The translations under genes were made by a program, and so were the position numbers. A DNA stretch of 64,000 nt from Candidatus Mycobacterium methanotrophicum (GTDB lineage: Bacteria > Actinomycetota > Actinomycetes > Mycobacteriales > Mycobacteriaceae): contig NZ_CP097320.1 in NCBI RefSeq assembly GCF_023515995.1, positions 124,001 to 188,000 on the forward strand, in the 5' to 3' direction. This document shows, piece by piece, positions 1 through 9,189 of the stretch. The first letter of the stretch is position 1. Every line of letters begins with the position of its first letter. A model generated the notes under the pieces. It did not search any database and was not told where the DNA came from. It saw only the letters and a program-made list of their open reading frames with translations.

Positions 1-1
1 G

Positions 2-139
2 CTGGCCGGTGTTGTGGTGAACGTCGCCGACGGCGGCGGAGTGGCAGCGGCCCGCGCGGCGTTTACCGTGTTCGCCTTGCTGGCCCTTACCGCGTGCGCC
101 ACCGCTTATCGAGCCGGCCGACGGCAGGCGGCCTTGTAA
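2..139 (+). CDS. C-terminal end of a membrane protein (possibly MFS transporter), partial
   Basis: Open from the left edge to a TAA at 137-139, so only the last 45 residues are visible. They contain one hydrophobic helix (FTVFALLALTAC) followed by a short basic tail ending RAGRRQAAL, the usual look of the last membrane segment and cytoplasmic tail of a transporter such as an MFS protein. The family cannot be proven from this fragment. It runs tail-to-tail with embC, with about 210 bp between them. In M. tuberculosis embA and embB follow embC; here this convergent gene takes that place. Confidence 0.45.
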   Translation: MAGVVVNVADGGGVAAARAAFTVFALLALTACATAYRAGRRQAAL

Positions 140-352
140 CTTCTCACACCCATGGTTCCTACTTGGTCACATCAGTCCCAATTGTCACTGAGTCAGGGGA
201 CGATGCCGCTTTCACTTTTGGGGCCACATGCGATATCACGACAGGCTTTGGTGGTGCGGTGATATCACCGGCGTATCAAATTCCAGCATTGCGTATTGCC
301 CGGTTGCTGGTGTTGGAGATACCCGTGTGGCCACCGAAGCTCGGCTCCCTGC

Positions 353-3300
353 TTATTGCCGCAGCGGAGCGGGGCCCCACAGCCCGCTGCGGGTCGCCGA
401 ACCGAGGTCAAGCCTGGCCGGCCGGGCATTCGCGTCGTACGGCGTCAACTGCTGCAGCGCACCCCAGTCGCGGGCCCAGTCGTCTTTCAAGTACGTCGAA
501 ACCGTGTTCGGGCGCACGAGCAATTCAGTGATGCCCAGTGGGCCGCCGCCGTTGTTATCCATCACCGGCGAGTTGGCTTCGGCGCCGAACCGGTCGGGCA
601 GGATGCGCCATTTGGGCACCTCATCCACACCGTTTTGATGGCCGAACGGTCGCTGGCAGGGGAAGGCCAGGCCGACTAGCCAATCCAGCAGCACCGGATC
701 GGTCGAGCCGACGACGTCCTGCAGCGTGCGCAGCAGCGGAATTCGCGGCGGGGTGACCGCGATCCAGTGCTGCGGCGCCAAGTCGTCGTCGGTGGCGACC
801 AGTCGCACCTGGGTGGCGTCGCGCGGCACCGCCGACAACGGGGCCCGTAGGTTGCGCCACGCGGGCGCCGCGCCGACATCGAAGAATCCCATCGACCCGC
901 CGGGGCGGTTGGCGGCGGCCTGCTCGTCGGTGGCCCACTGGATTTCCACCTCGCCGTAATCGAAGCGGCCCGCGGCTGACACGACCAACAGCGGCCCCGC
1001 CTCGCTACGCGGCGGTAGCCGATACCAGGCCGACCGCAGTAGCGCCGGAACCTGCACGCCGGACCGCCAACTTCCCAGCACCGGTGTGCGCGCCGCGTCG
1101 AGGTTGTAAGGCAAGTGGGCACGCGAGCCGTTGATGCCGGGCGCTGGCGTGGTGCCGCCCTCGGTGCCGGCCTCGCTGCTGGTGACCATTCCGTCGTCGC
1201 TGACGAAACTGCGGTCGCCGGGGCGTTCCATCACCGGGTCGGCGCTAACGTCGGCGGGAATGCCATTGGGATCGAATCCGTCCGAAAAACCAGCGCCCAG
1301 CGCATCTTTCACCGGTGCGTTGACCGGGGACAACATACCGGCATTGGGATCCTGCTCGACGAGCACGTCGTTGGCCAGCCCGCAGGTTTTGCCGGTTAGC
1401 GCCTGCAGGTTGGAGCGACCGACCGACCACGCCGGATACTGGTCGGTCATCCCCAGAGTGAGCGAGAGAACCTCGAAAAAGACCAGTGCCCATGCGGCAA
1501 TACCCAACGGAGAACCGACGATTCGGGCGAGCCGCGACTGGCTGGCGGGCCCGGCGTCGTTCCCGGTGTTGATGAAGTGGAACCAGGCGGCCAGCAGCAG
1601 CACCAGCACCGTCAGCCCCAGCAGGCCGGTGGTGAACCCGAAATGCCACTCCGGGAACGCATTTGACCACGGCACGCCGAAACTGGAGACGTACCACCAG
1701 CCGTTGACGCTGGCGAACGACAACGCGACGACAAATAACACCACGGCGGCGAACAGCGTGCGGTTGCGCCGCGAGCGCATCGCCGCCGCGGTCACCGCCA
1801 CCGCTGCCAACGCGCCCAGCGAACCGGCCAGCCCGGCGAACACGCCGAAGTGGTGGGTCCACTTGGTGGGCGTGAACATCATCGCGATGAACGAGATGAT
1901 CGTGATGCCGATGATGCGACGGCTTGGACCCACCGCGGTGCCCGGAATTCGGCCCTTGCGCAACGACATTGCCACCGACACCGCCAGCGCGACCAGCAAC
2001 GCCAGCAGCCCGAAACGGCGGCCGATGGACCCGTCGGGGCTGGCCATGAACAGCCGCTCGTAGCGAAGGTGCTCATCGAACCAGCTCAGCGAAGGCCCAA
2101 CCGCGGACTTGAGCATGCTGGCCTGGAATTCACCGGCGAGGGTCTGGTCCCGGAAGATCAGGATGATCGTCACCGTCGCCGCCGCCAGAATCGGCGCGAG
2201 CAGCGGCAGCAGACCGAACCGCCTGGTGCGGCGGTGCAAGATGATGCGCAGCGGCCCGATCGCCACCAGCAGCGCGCCGATCGAGGCGATACCGGTCGGG
2301 CCGGAGAACAGCGTCAGCGCCCCCACGATGCAGGCGATCGCCACCGGCAGCAGCCGACTGGTCGCGACGGCGCGCTCGACCGAACACCAGGTCAGCAGGA
2401 TCCCGAGCGCGATGATCGGCTCGGGCCGTAGACCGTTGTTCAGCGGCAGCCAGAACGCCAGGAACATGCCTGCCGCCGTCCATGCGGCTGCTCTGCTGGT
2501 CTTGACCGCATGCCCGAGCCGCGGGATGACTTCCCGGCTGATCACCCACCAACAGGCCAGCGCCATCAGCAGGGTGGGCAACCGCATCCAGATGCTGGCG
2601 GTGCCGACATGAGCCCACAGCGCCAACAGGTCGTAGTACCAGCCGAACGGCGCCTCCGGGGTGCCGAACCAGCGGTAGTAGTTCGCCATGTATCCGGCAT
2701 GCTCGGATACCCGGGCCATGGTCAGGATGTAGCCGTCGTCGGCGGTGTTGGCCCCGACGAAATGCCACCAGACCAGCACCAGCGTGACCAACACGTCCAG
2801 CCCGCTGATCGACCACCAGCGCGGCGGCAGGAAGCGGCGGTGCCGGGTGCCGTCGGAGGTGTCCAGGATGTGCAGCGCGATGAGCGCGGCGATCGTCGAC
2901 GCCACCCCGAGGAGCATTGCGGCCATCTTCACCCGCGTCGGCGAGCTGCTGTAGCGGGTGTCGACGGTGGCCGAGAAGGTCAGGCCCGGCGGGGCCGGTC
3001 CGCTCAGATCGGTGAACACTCCGACGATCTGCGGGCGGAAGTCGTATCCGCTGCGCTCGCCGCGCAACGCAGCGCCGGGATGCTCGGCATTGGGCCCCTG
3101 TTTCAGGCCGACGAATTCGCCGGCGACCTTCTGAGCATGGGCGGTGAAAACCAACTTCTGGCAGGCGCCGCTGAGCACTTGGTTCAGCGGTGCGACGACG
3201 ACCGGGGTGTTGCGCACGATGACCAGCAGGTCGTCTTTCGCGCGCTCGATCAACAAACCGCGGTCGACGGCCTTGGGCGCCTGCTTGGGCGCCGTGGACA

Positions 3301-3616
3301 ACACCACTGTCTTGCCGGTGTTGCCCGGCCCGGCCACCCCGGCGGCGGCCTGGCACGGAACGCTGATGGATAAGTCGGTGGCGACGTAGCCGATCAGCGG
3401 CGCTTCCACGCTGCCCAGCACGCCGTTTTGCGGCCAGTTCAGCTGCGCCGTGGTCTGTTTGACCGGCAGCAGCGGAGTTGCGATCGCCAGCAGGGCCCCG
3501 AGCAAACCGGCGACGACGGCGACGGCACGGGCGGCGCGGTACTTCGCTCCGGCGTCGGTCGATGAGGGCGGCGCCTGCTCAGCGCTTCGCTCTGCATCGT
3601 CGACGGCTCTGCTCAT
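353..3616 (-). CDS. embC: EmbC arabinosyltransferase
   Basis: Integral-membrane GT-C arabinosyltransferase that extends arabinan, in M. tuberculosis mainly that of lipoarabinomannan, using decaprenyl-phosphoryl-arabinose; target of ethambutol. The 1087 residues match the EmbC length (about 1094). Visible: N-terminal helix (VVAGLLGALLAIATPLL), the acidic catalytic loop with ADDGY near residue 290, about a dozen further helices, and the C-terminal carbohydrate-binding part with GGPLGITELL. It resembles EmbC more than EmbA or EmbB (for example QLNWPQNG and WTHHFGVFAGLAGSLGALAAV). It is the last gene of the minus-strand dpr-aftA operon. The first 11 residues (MSRAVDDAERS) are encoded by a copy of a 53-bp repeat and are unlike the M. 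tuberculosis N-terminus. No embA or embB follows. Confidence 0.95.
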   Translation of the reverse strand: MSRAVDDAERSAEQAPPSSTDAGAKYRAARAVAVVAGLLGALLAIATPLLPVKQTTAQLNWPQNGVLGSVEAPLIGYVATDLSISVPCQAAAGVAGPGNTGKTVVLSTAPKQAPKAVDRGLLIERAKDDLLVIVRNTPVVVAPLNQVLSGACQKLVFTAHAQKVAGEFVGLKQGPNAEHPGAALRGERSGYDFRPQIVGVFTDLSGPAPPGLTFSATVDTRYSSSPTRVKMAAMLLGVASTIAALIALHILDTSDGTRHRRFLPPRWWSISGLDVLVTLVLVWWHFVGANTADDGYILTMARVSEHAGYMANYYRWFGTPEAPFGWYYDLLALWAHVGTASIWMRLPTLLMALACWWVISREVIPRLGHAVKTSRAAAWTAAGMFLAFWLPLNNGLRPEPIIALGILLTWCSVERAVATSRLLPVAIACIVGALTLFSGPTGIASIGALLVAIGPLRIILHRRTRRFGLLPLLAPILAAATVTIILIFRDQTLAGEFQASMLKSAVGPSLSWFDEHLRYERLFMASPDGSIGRRFGLLALLVALAVSVAMSLRKGRIPGTAVGPSRRIIGITIISFIAMMFTPTKWTHHFGVFAGLAGSLGALAAVAVTAAAMRSRRNRTLFAAVVLFVVALSFASVNGWWYVSSFGVPWSNAFPEWHFGFTTGLLGLTVLVLLLAAWFHFINTGNDAGPASQSRLARIVGSPLGIAAWALVFFEVLSLTLGMTDQYPAWSVGRSNLQALTGKTCGLANDVLVEQDPNAGMLSPVNAPVKDALGAGFSDGFDPNGIPADVSADPVMERPGDRSFVSDDGMVTSSEAGTEGGTTPAPGINGSRAHLPYNLDAARTPVLGSWRSGVQVPALLRSAWYRLPPRSEAGPLLVVSAAGRFDYGEVEIQWATDEQAAANRPGGSMGFFDVGAAPAWRNLRAPLSAVPRDATQVRLVATDDDLAPQHWIAVTPPRIPLLRTLQDVVGSTDPVLLDWLVGLAFPCQRPFGHQNGVDEVPKWRILPDRFGAEANSPVMDNNGGGPLGITELLVRPNTVSTYLKDDWARDWGALQQLTPYDANARPARLDLGSATRSGLWGPAPLRQ

Positions 3617-3669
3617 GGGCGCCGCTCCTCAGCATCGCTTCGCTCTGCATCGTCGACGGCGCGGCTCAC
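3580..3669 (-). repeat. MIRU-like 53-bp repeat, about 1.7 copies, aftA-embC junction
   Basis: Two copies with period 53 bp share the core CTTCGCTCTGCATCGTCGAC on the plus strand. One copy lies between aftA and embC; the other is the first codons of embC. Read on the minus strand, the upstream copy encodes an 18-codon mini-ORF (GTG at 3669) whose TGA overlaps the embC ATG as ATGA. The copy also carries GAGGAG as a ribosome-binding site for embC. Mycobacterial interspersed repetitive units are known to sit at operon junctions with such start/stop overlaps; assignment to that class is by resemblance. Confidence 0.75.
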
Positions 3670-3680
3670 GGACGTTGATG

Positions 3681-5612
3681 TTAGTTGGGCTTGCGGACGG
3701 CCAACACGAACGGGCCGATGCTGGTGACGGTGAACCGGGGGTCAGCGAACAGGGCGGCGCCCAGCTCGACCGTGTAGCGGCGGACGTTCGGCTGGTTGGG
3801 GTAGACGTCTTCGGCCAGCCGCAGGGTGTAGCTGCTGTTAGGACCAGATTCAGCGCCCGCCGAGCCGCCATGGCGCAGCAGGAACACCGTCGGCGGCGCC
3901 CAGGGCAGCGCGTCGAGTGCGCGGATCAACTGATCCGGGGTTTTGAGCTTGGCGAGGGTGTTGATCGCGGCCGCGCGCTTGTCGAACTGCGCGAGCGGGT
4001 TGGCGTAATGCGACGTCAGCCCCTGAAAGCCCCAATAAGGGTAGTAGGACAGGAAGCTGTAGTCGGCCGTCAGCACCACGGTTTGGTCTCGGGGCCGTCC
4101 AGTGGCCCGGGTGATTGCGGCGTCGATCGACGGGTAGAACTTCTCGGAGCCCGGCGGGCGGCGGTCGCCGCGCTGGCCGTGGCCGTCGGTGTCGGTGTAG
4201 GCGATGGTGAGATCGGGGCGCAGCACCTCGGGGATGTCCTGGCTGAACGCAATCGCCCCGGCGAGTCCGATCGCGGTCGCCACCGGGAGCGCGCTGCGGC
4301 CCCAGGCATGGTCGCGGCTCCTTTCCTGCGCCAGGGCGGCCAGTGCGAGGGTGAGCTCGATGAAGCCGAAGACGCCGGCGCTGGCCAGCAACACCGTCAG
4401 CGTCGGCTGCAGCCGAAACGACAGCAGGGTCGTGCGCGCCAGCGTCGCCAGCATCGACAGCAGCGACCACAGGTAGACCGCCACCACGCCGATCGCCAGG
4501 CCGGCCGCCCGCACTGACGCGCGGGCTCGCACCACCAGCCACAGCGTGCCGAGCATGCAGAGTGCGCCGAGCAAGGTGAACTGGAGCATCGGGAAGGTCA
4601 GCTCGGCGCCATCGGCGGGCAGGTAGTGAAAGGCGCTGCCAGTGTTGCTGATCGGGTCGTGGGTCACGCGCAGCAGGAACGGCAGCCAGGTCGTCGCGGC
4701 GATCGCCGCCGCGACGACGGCAATGGCGGCCAGCCGAACCAGCGGGTCAAGGGCCGCCTTCACGCCGTAACGCCAGCGGGATGCCGTCAGCACCAGCGCC
4801 ATCAGCACCACGGTGAACGCGCTGTAGGCCAATAGCAGGTTATACAAGGTCGCCGCAAACCCGAGAAATATCCCGGCCCCAATCACCGCGGCCCACCCGC
4901 CCTGTGCGAGTGTGCGGCCAGCCGCACGTTCGGCCGCGCGCAAGCCCGACCAGGTCAGGATCAGCACCGGCGGCAGCAGCACCGTGATCATCGCGGAGTA
5001 CGGCTCTGGGGAGCTGTAGGCCAGCGCGACAGCGGCGGTCGCGGTAGCGACGATCAGCGCGTACTCGAAGCGGATCATCCGCCACCACAACACCAATGCG
5101 ACCGCGACCGCGACCGTGATCGAGGCGATCGCCCACGGCTTGTATATCTCCCAGGCCGGGGTCCCGGTCAGTGCCGCGATGCGTCCGCCGATCCAGAACC
5201 AGCCCGGCGGATAGAACGGGGGCAGACCGAGGTAGGTCATGTCGTGCAGCGACGCGCTGTCAGCGAATCGGGTCAGGTATTCGGTGCGGAACTGCTGGTC
5301 GACGGAGATGCCGAACAGGTAGAGCTTGGTGGCGCCCAGCGGCATCGCGAGCGTCACCACCGCGAACGCGGACAGGAACACCAGCGCGAACAGCCTGGCC
5401 AACGGTCGGTTTCGCCGCCACAGCCAGCCGACGACCAGCAATCCGACGATGCAGCCGACCTGGCCGACCGTCGTCAGCGCGTGCAGCTGATTCGACGACG
5501 GGTAGGCCGGCCATTCGACCCGTTCGATGGCCATCAGGGAGATCACCGACACCACCGCGGCAATCGCAACCGCGAACGCCATGTGGCCGACGGTGGCCAG
5601 CGCGCTCCGCAT
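3681..5612 (-). CDS. aftA: AftA, galactan alpha-(1->5) arabinofuranosyltransferase
   Basis: GT-C membrane enzyme that adds the first arabinofuranose residues to the galactan of arabinogalactan, using decaprenyl-phosphoryl-arabinose. The 643 residues equal the length of M. tuberculosis AftA (Rv3792). Ten or more membrane helices precede a soluble C-terminal domain ending FVLAVRKPN. Signature stretches are [15 protein letters not shown] near residue 40, [15 protein letters not shown] near 125 (acidic loop), [18 protein letters not shown] near 150, and [19 protein letters not shown] in the C-terminal domain. The ATG abuts the dprE2 stop codon with no gap, so translation is probably coupled. The gene is followed by a MIRU-like repeat and embC. 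Confidence 0.95.
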   Translation of the reverse strand: MRSALATVGHMAFAVAIAAVVSVISLMAIERVEWPAYPSSNQLHALTTVGQVGCIVGLLVVGWLWRRNRPLARLFALVFLSAFAVVTLAMPLGATKLYLFGISVDQQFRTEYLTRFADSASLHDMTYLGLPPFYPPGWFWIGGRIAALTGTPAWEIYKPWAIASITVAVAVALVLWWRMIRFEYALIVATATAAVALAYSSPEPYSAMITVLLPPVLILTWSGLRAAERAAGRTLAQGGWAAVIGAGIFLGFAATLYNLLLAYSAFTVVLMALVLTASRWRYGVKAALDPLVRLAAIAVVAAAIAATTWLPFLLRVTHDPISNTGSAFHYLPADGAELTFPMLQFTLLGALCMLGTLWLVVRARASVRAAGLAIGVVAVYLWSLLSMLATLARTTLLSFRLQPTLTVLLASAGVFGFIELTLALAALAQERSRDHAWGRSALPVATAIGLAGAIAFSQDIPEVLRPDLTIAYTDTDGHGQRGDRRPPGSEKFYPSIDAAITRATGRPRDQTVVLTADYSFLSYYPYWGFQGLTSHYANPLAQFDKRAAAINTLAKLKTPDQLIRALDALPWAPPTVFLLRHGGSAGAESGPNSSYTLRLAEDVYPNQPNVRRYTVELGAALFADPRFTVTSIGPFVLAVRKPN

Positions 5613-6377
5613 CTAGATGGGCAACTTGCGGAAGATCGGCCGCGGGATGTGTCGCAGCACCATCATCACGTAGCGGAAAGCCCCTGGCGCCCAGACGAGC
5701 TCCTTGCCCTTGGCCGCCGCGGTCACCGCCAGGTTAGCGACGTACTCCTTGTCGACGGTCAGCGGGGCTTCCTTGATGTGCGCGCTCATCCGGGTGCGCA
5801 CCTGGCCCGGCCGAATGACCAGGACGCGGACGCCGCTGGGCTTCAGCGCTTCGCCGAGCCCGAGGTAGAAGCCGTCGAGGCCGGCCTTGGTGGAGCCGTA
5901 GACGAAGTTGGATCGCCGGACCCGCTCACCGGCGACCGAGCTCATCGCGATGATCTGGCCGAAGCCCTGCGCACGCATCTTCTCAGCTAGCAGCACGCCG
6001 ACGGAAACCGCTGCGGTGTAGTTGATTTCGGCGATCTGGACTGCCTTATGCTGGTTCTGCCAGAGTTCCTCGGCGTCACCGAGTAACCCGAACGCCACGA
6101 TCGCGACGTCGACATCGCCGGCGGCGAAGGCGGCGTCGATCATCTTCGGATGGCTTTCGGTGTCGGTGGCTTCGAAGTCGATCAGCTCCACCGAGCGCGC
6201 GCCGGCGGCCTTCATCTGCGCTTTCGCGTCATCACGGCCCGGGTCATCGGGCATGGCGGCCAACACAATCCGCGCGTGCGCGTTCTGCAGGTAGCGTTCG
6301 CAGATCGCCAGCCCGATCTCCGACGTGCCGCCGAGCAGCAGGATGGTCTGTGGGTTGCCCACCGCGTCTAAAACCAT
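5613..6377 (-). CDS. dprE2: DprE2, decaprenyl-phosphoryl-2-keto-ribose reductase
   Basis: NADH-dependent short-chain dehydrogenase that reduces the DprE1 product to decaprenyl-phosphoryl-arabinose, completing the epimerisation that supplies all mycobacterial arabinan. The 254 residues equal the M. tuberculosis length. The nucleotide-binding motif is [10 protein letters not shown] near residue 13. The catalytic residues are Ser in [12 protein letters not shown] and the YGSTK Tyr/Lys pair near 160-164. It starts 12 bp after the dprE1 stop and ends directly at the aftA start. Confidence 0.97.
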   Translation of the reverse strand: MVLDAVGNPQTILLLGGTSEIGLAICERYLQNAHARIVLAAMPDDPGRDDAKAQMKAAGARSVELIDFEATDTESHPKMIDAAFAAGDVDVAIVAFGLLGDAEELWQNQHKAVQIAEINYTAAVSVGVLLAEKMRAQGFGQIIAMSSVAGERVRRSNFVYGSTKAGLDGFYLGLGEALKPSGVRVLVIRPGQVRTRMSAHIKEAPLTVDKEYVANLAVTAAAKGKELVWAPGAFRYVMMVLRHIPRPIFRKLPI

Positions 6378-6389
6378 TGGCGCACCATA

Positions 6390-7772
6390 TTACCGCAGCT
6401 CCAAACGTCGGGCCATGTCCGAGACGAAGACGCCGGTGGGATCGACCTTGCGGCGCACCGCAATCCACTCGTCGATGCGCGGATACATGACGTGAAAATT
6501 ATCGGCACTGACTCGCGAGTCCTTCGCGGTGTAGACCCTGCCGCCGAACTCCATCACGCGGGCGTCAAGGTCATTGAGGAACTCGTTGACCCCCGGTTTA
6601 TTCGGAAAGTCCATCGCAACGTTCCAACCGGCCATCGGGAAGCTCAGCGGTGCGCGGTTACCTGGCCCGAAAAGCTTGAACACGTTGAACGCCGAGTAGT
6701 GCCCGCACGTTTGGATCCAGCGGATGATGGCCTTGAACTCGTCCATCGCATCCGGCGGAACCAAAAACTGGTGTTGAGCGAAACCCGTTGGGCCGTAGGC
6801 ATTATTCCAACCGCTGACCAGGTCGAGTATGTGGTAGAACTGCGACAAGTTCATGATCTTGTCGGTGTAGGTTCCGCCCAGCCGGTAGTACACCTCGCCG
6901 ATCGCCATGAACGACAACTTGTTCATCACGCTGACCGGAAAGATGTCCGGCACCGTCAACAATTGCGGCGCATCAAATTTCAGCGGATTCTTGGCGAGTT
7001 TTTTAGGCAGTTGATCGAGCTTCGCCAAGCTGCCGCGGCTGACCGCGGCCCGGCCGAGGTTTGGTGGCGGGCTGATCAAGTCGAACCAGGCAGCGGAGTA
7101 GGTGTAGTTGGCTTCGCTACCGTCGAGGTGAAGGGCGACCGTCTCGTCAAGGTCCTTGGTGGCGACGCCGTCGGCGATGAAGTACGCCGTTTCGGTCGGC
7201 GTCATCGCGATGGTGGCGCGCAGGATGATCCCGGTCAGCCCGTTGCCCCCGACGGTGGCCCAGAACAGCTCGGCCTCCTCGCCGTCGGGGGTGAGGTGGC
7301 GGATCTGCCCGTCGGCCGTCAGTAGCTCCATCGACGCGACGTGGTCGCCGAAGCTGCCCGCGCTGTGGTGGTTCTTGCCGTGGATGTCGCAGGCGATCGC
7401 GCCCCCGACGGTGACCTGCCGGGTGCCGGGCAACACCGGTACCCACAGCCCGAACGGCAGCGCGGCTTTCATCAGCTGGTCGAGGCTGACGCCGGCGTCG
7501 ACATCGGCGAGGTGGGTGTCGGCGTCGATCGCATGGATCCGGTTCAGCGGCGTCATGTCGATCACCAGGCCGCCGCCGTTCTGGGCGTTGTCGCCGTAGG
7601 AGCGGCCCAGTCCGCGGGCGATGACACCCCGACCGCCGGCATCCGCCGCCTGGCCGACGGCTTTCGCGATCAGCTCAGGGTCCGGCGTGGAGAGCACCCG
7701 CGCCACCGATGGCGCGGTGCGGCCGAACCCCGTCAGCCGGGTAGCGGTGGTCGGAATTTCACTGCTGAACAT
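6390..7772 (-). CDS. dprE1: DprE1, decaprenyl-phosphoryl-ribose 2'-oxidase, with Ala at the benzothiazinone cysteine position
   Basis: FAD flavoenzyme of the cell-envelope epimerase DprE1/DprE2. The ATG at 7772 gives 460 residues, one fewer than M. tuberculosis DprE1. The N-terminal FAD-binding domain has [20 protein letters not shown] near 50-68 and the conserved [16 protein letters not shown] near 130. The substrate domain includes [14 protein letters not shown] and ends DMARRLELR. The residue equivalent to Cys387, the cysteine covalently trapped by benzothiazinones, is Ala386 (GWNVAMDFP; codon at 6615-6617). This substitution is known from naturally resistant M. avium. An in-frame opening continues upstream but lies over the GtrA-like gene and has no family support. 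Confidence 0.97.
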   Translation of the reverse strand: MFSSEIPTTATRLTGFGRTAPSVARVLSTPDPELIAKAVGQAADAGGRGVIARGLGRSYGDNAQNGGGLVIDMTPLNRIHAIDADTHLADVDAGVSLDQLMKAALPFGLWVPVLPGTRQVTVGGAIACDIHGKNHHSAGSFGDHVASMELLTADGQIRHLTPDGEEAELFWATVGGNGLTGIILRATIAMTPTETAYFIADGVATKDLDETVALHLDGSEANYTYSAAWFDLISPPPNLGRAAVSRGSLAKLDQLPKKLAKNPLKFDAPQLLTVPDIFPVSVMNKLSFMAIGEVYYRLGGTYTDKIMNLSQFYHILDLVSGWNNAYGPTGFAQHQFLVPPDAMDEFKAIIRWIQTCGHYSAFNVFKLFGPGNRAPLSFPMAGWNVAMDFPNKPGVNEFLNDLDARVMEFGGRVYTAKDSRVSADNFHVMYPRIDEWIAVRRKVDPTGVFVSDMARRLELR

Positions 7773-7921
7773 CGTCAAAGAGGGTACCGCCTGGCGCGCT
7801 GTACTCAGTGAACCCGCAGGTCCACCCGTGTCAGTTCGACGCCAAGTGGAAGCAGCCGTAGTCCTCGGACAACGGCCCGCCAGGGCTGTGCTCGTCGGAG
7901 TCGAGGTTGCCGACGCGCTGG

Positions 7922-8332
7922 TCAGCGCAGCCGGAAGATCACCGACCGCTGCACGACGAAGTTGATCACCGTGGCAGTGCCCTGCGCGATCACGAAGGCG
8001 GCGGGTACCCGCCACGGCTCGCTCGCGAACTGGAGGTAGAAGAGGTAGTTGATGCCGACCTGCGCGGTGTAGGTGAGCCCGTAGAGCGCACAAACGGCGA
8101 CGAAGCGGGCCCTGCTCGGCGGCGCCTGGAACGTCCACCGCCGGTTGACCAGGTACGCGGTCGTCGTGCCGGCGACAAAGCTGATCGATTTCGCGACGTT
8201 GACTTGTAGACCCAGCCGCAGCAACGCGACATAGAGCCCGAAGTCGACGACCGCCGACAATCCGCCGGTGACGACGAACCGCCACACCTGCGTCTTGAGG
8301 GATAGCTGCGTAGTCGCCGCGATCTCGGCCAT
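7922..8332 (-). CDS. GtrA-family small membrane protein (Rv3789-like)
   Basis: A 136-residue protein with four hydrophobic segments: about 20-40 ([20 protein letters not shown]), 45-65, 80-100 and 110-130. It carries the GtrA-family motif [12 protein letters not shown] near residue 60. The M. tuberculosis counterpart Rv3789 sits in the same place before dprE1. It has been discussed as a transporter of decaprenyl-phosphoryl-arabinose and as an anchor for arabinosyltransferases; the sequence cannot decide between these. The 149 bp to dprE1 hold no gene that can be supported. Confidence 0.85.
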   Translation of the reverse strand: MAEIAATTQLSLKTQVWRFVVTGGLSAVVDFGLYVALLRLGLQVNVAKSISFVAGTTTAYLVNRRWTFQAPPSRARFVAVCALYGLTYTAQVGINYLFYLQFASEPWRVPAAFVIAQGTATVINFVVQRSVIFRLR

Positions 8333-8352
8333 CGGCGGAAGTCTACGGGGGA

Positions 8353-8841
8353 CTACTTCGGGTATTTCAGATCCAGCAGCTCAACGCGGTTTTGCCCTTG
8401 CGGCGTGGTGTAGGTGACCGTGTCGCCTATTTTCCGGCCGACAAGCGCCCGCCCCAACGGGCTGCCCGCAGTCAACGCCTCGGCGTCGCCGCCGACAGGG
8501 GCCTCTTCGATGACGGTGATCACCTGCATCTTGATCACCGCGCCGTCAGGAAACTTTAGGGTCACCTCGGTGCCGAAGGGCAGCGTGTCGCCCCCGTTCG
8601 AGGGCAACGGTCCGGTTCGCAGCAGCCGGTCGAGCTCAATGATCCGCTCGTCCAGGCTGGCCAGTTCATCGGCGCGCTGGATGGCATCGGCCGCGTCAGC
8701 ATGATCGCTGACCGCACCGCGGTCGCCTCTGACCTCGGCCTCCAGTCGATCGCGCCGTTCCCGGACGCGATCCAACTCGGTGCTGATGCGCTCACGCGCT
8801 CCATCAGAAAGCCTCGTGGGCTCAACTTGTTCGCTCACCAT
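8353..8841 (-). CDS. GreA/Gfh-like RNA polymerase secondary-channel factor (Rv3788-like)
   Basis: 162 residues with GreA architecture: an N-terminal coiled coil (about 10-80, rich in Arg/Glu, with [19 protein letters not shown]) and a C-terminal FKBP-like globular domain (about 85-160, with [19 protein letters not shown] and [18 protein letters not shown]). GreA/GreB factors reactivate paused polymerase. The M. tuberculosis homologue Rv3788 is reported to inhibit transcription, as Gfh factors do, so inhibition is the more likely role. Start is ATG 8841 or the adjacent GTG 8838 (giving MSEQ). It is the first gene of the minus-strand arabinan operon. Confidence 0.85.
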   Translation of the reverse strand: MVSEQVEPTRLSDGARERISTELDRVRERRDRLEAEVRGDRGAVSDHADAADAIQRADELASLDERIIELDRLLRTGPLPSNGGDTLPFGTEVTLKFPDGAVIKMQVITVIEEAPVGGDAEALTAGSPLGRALVGRKIGDTVTYTTPQGQNRVELLDLKYPK

Positions 8842-9189
8842 TGCCGACCTGTCTTCCGCCGGAACGGCGGTGGTTGCCAGTCATGCAGGGTCAAGACCGT
8901 ATTGAACGTAACCCAATTATCCATGCGTTCGTGGCGGGTTGTGCGACATTTCGCGCGACAGCTTGACGGCCCAGATCACGCTTGGGGATCCTCCGGACTG
9001 TAAGCCGTAGCTGCCGGACAGCTCATGCTGCACGGCTGGGCGGTGCCGCAGCGCGCGGCGCCACCCAGACAGTGGTCCCCGTTTCGTAGCGGTTGTCGCG
9101 TAATGGTTTGCGACAACCACAGCGATCGGCGGCATCCCCGGCCGCAAGACTGTTGATTGCGTAACCGACGCCGGGGGTATTGCCGGCAC
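8842..9189. promoter_or_regulatory. divergent intergenic region with a perfect inverted repeat
   Basis: This 348-bp stretch separates the minus-strand dpr/emb operon from the plus-strand DJ-1 gene and must hold both promoters. The one clear element is a perfect 9-bp inverted repeat, GGTTGTCGC and GCGACAACC with a 10-nt spacer, at 9091-9118. It lies about 70 bp before the DJ-1 start. It could be an operator or a transcript hairpin. No -10/-35 pair stands out and no gene was recognised. Confidence 0.45.

Noticed and set aside
353..3616. Assignment of the arabinosyltransferase as EmbA or EmbB
   Set aside because: Position after aftA and residue-level resemblance favour EmbC throughout.
6390..8285. 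One very long minus-strand frame covering dprE1 and the GtrA-like gene
   Set aside because: The part upstream of ATG 7772 is an out-of-frame reading of the GtrA-like gene and has no family match; DprE1 length fits 460 residues.
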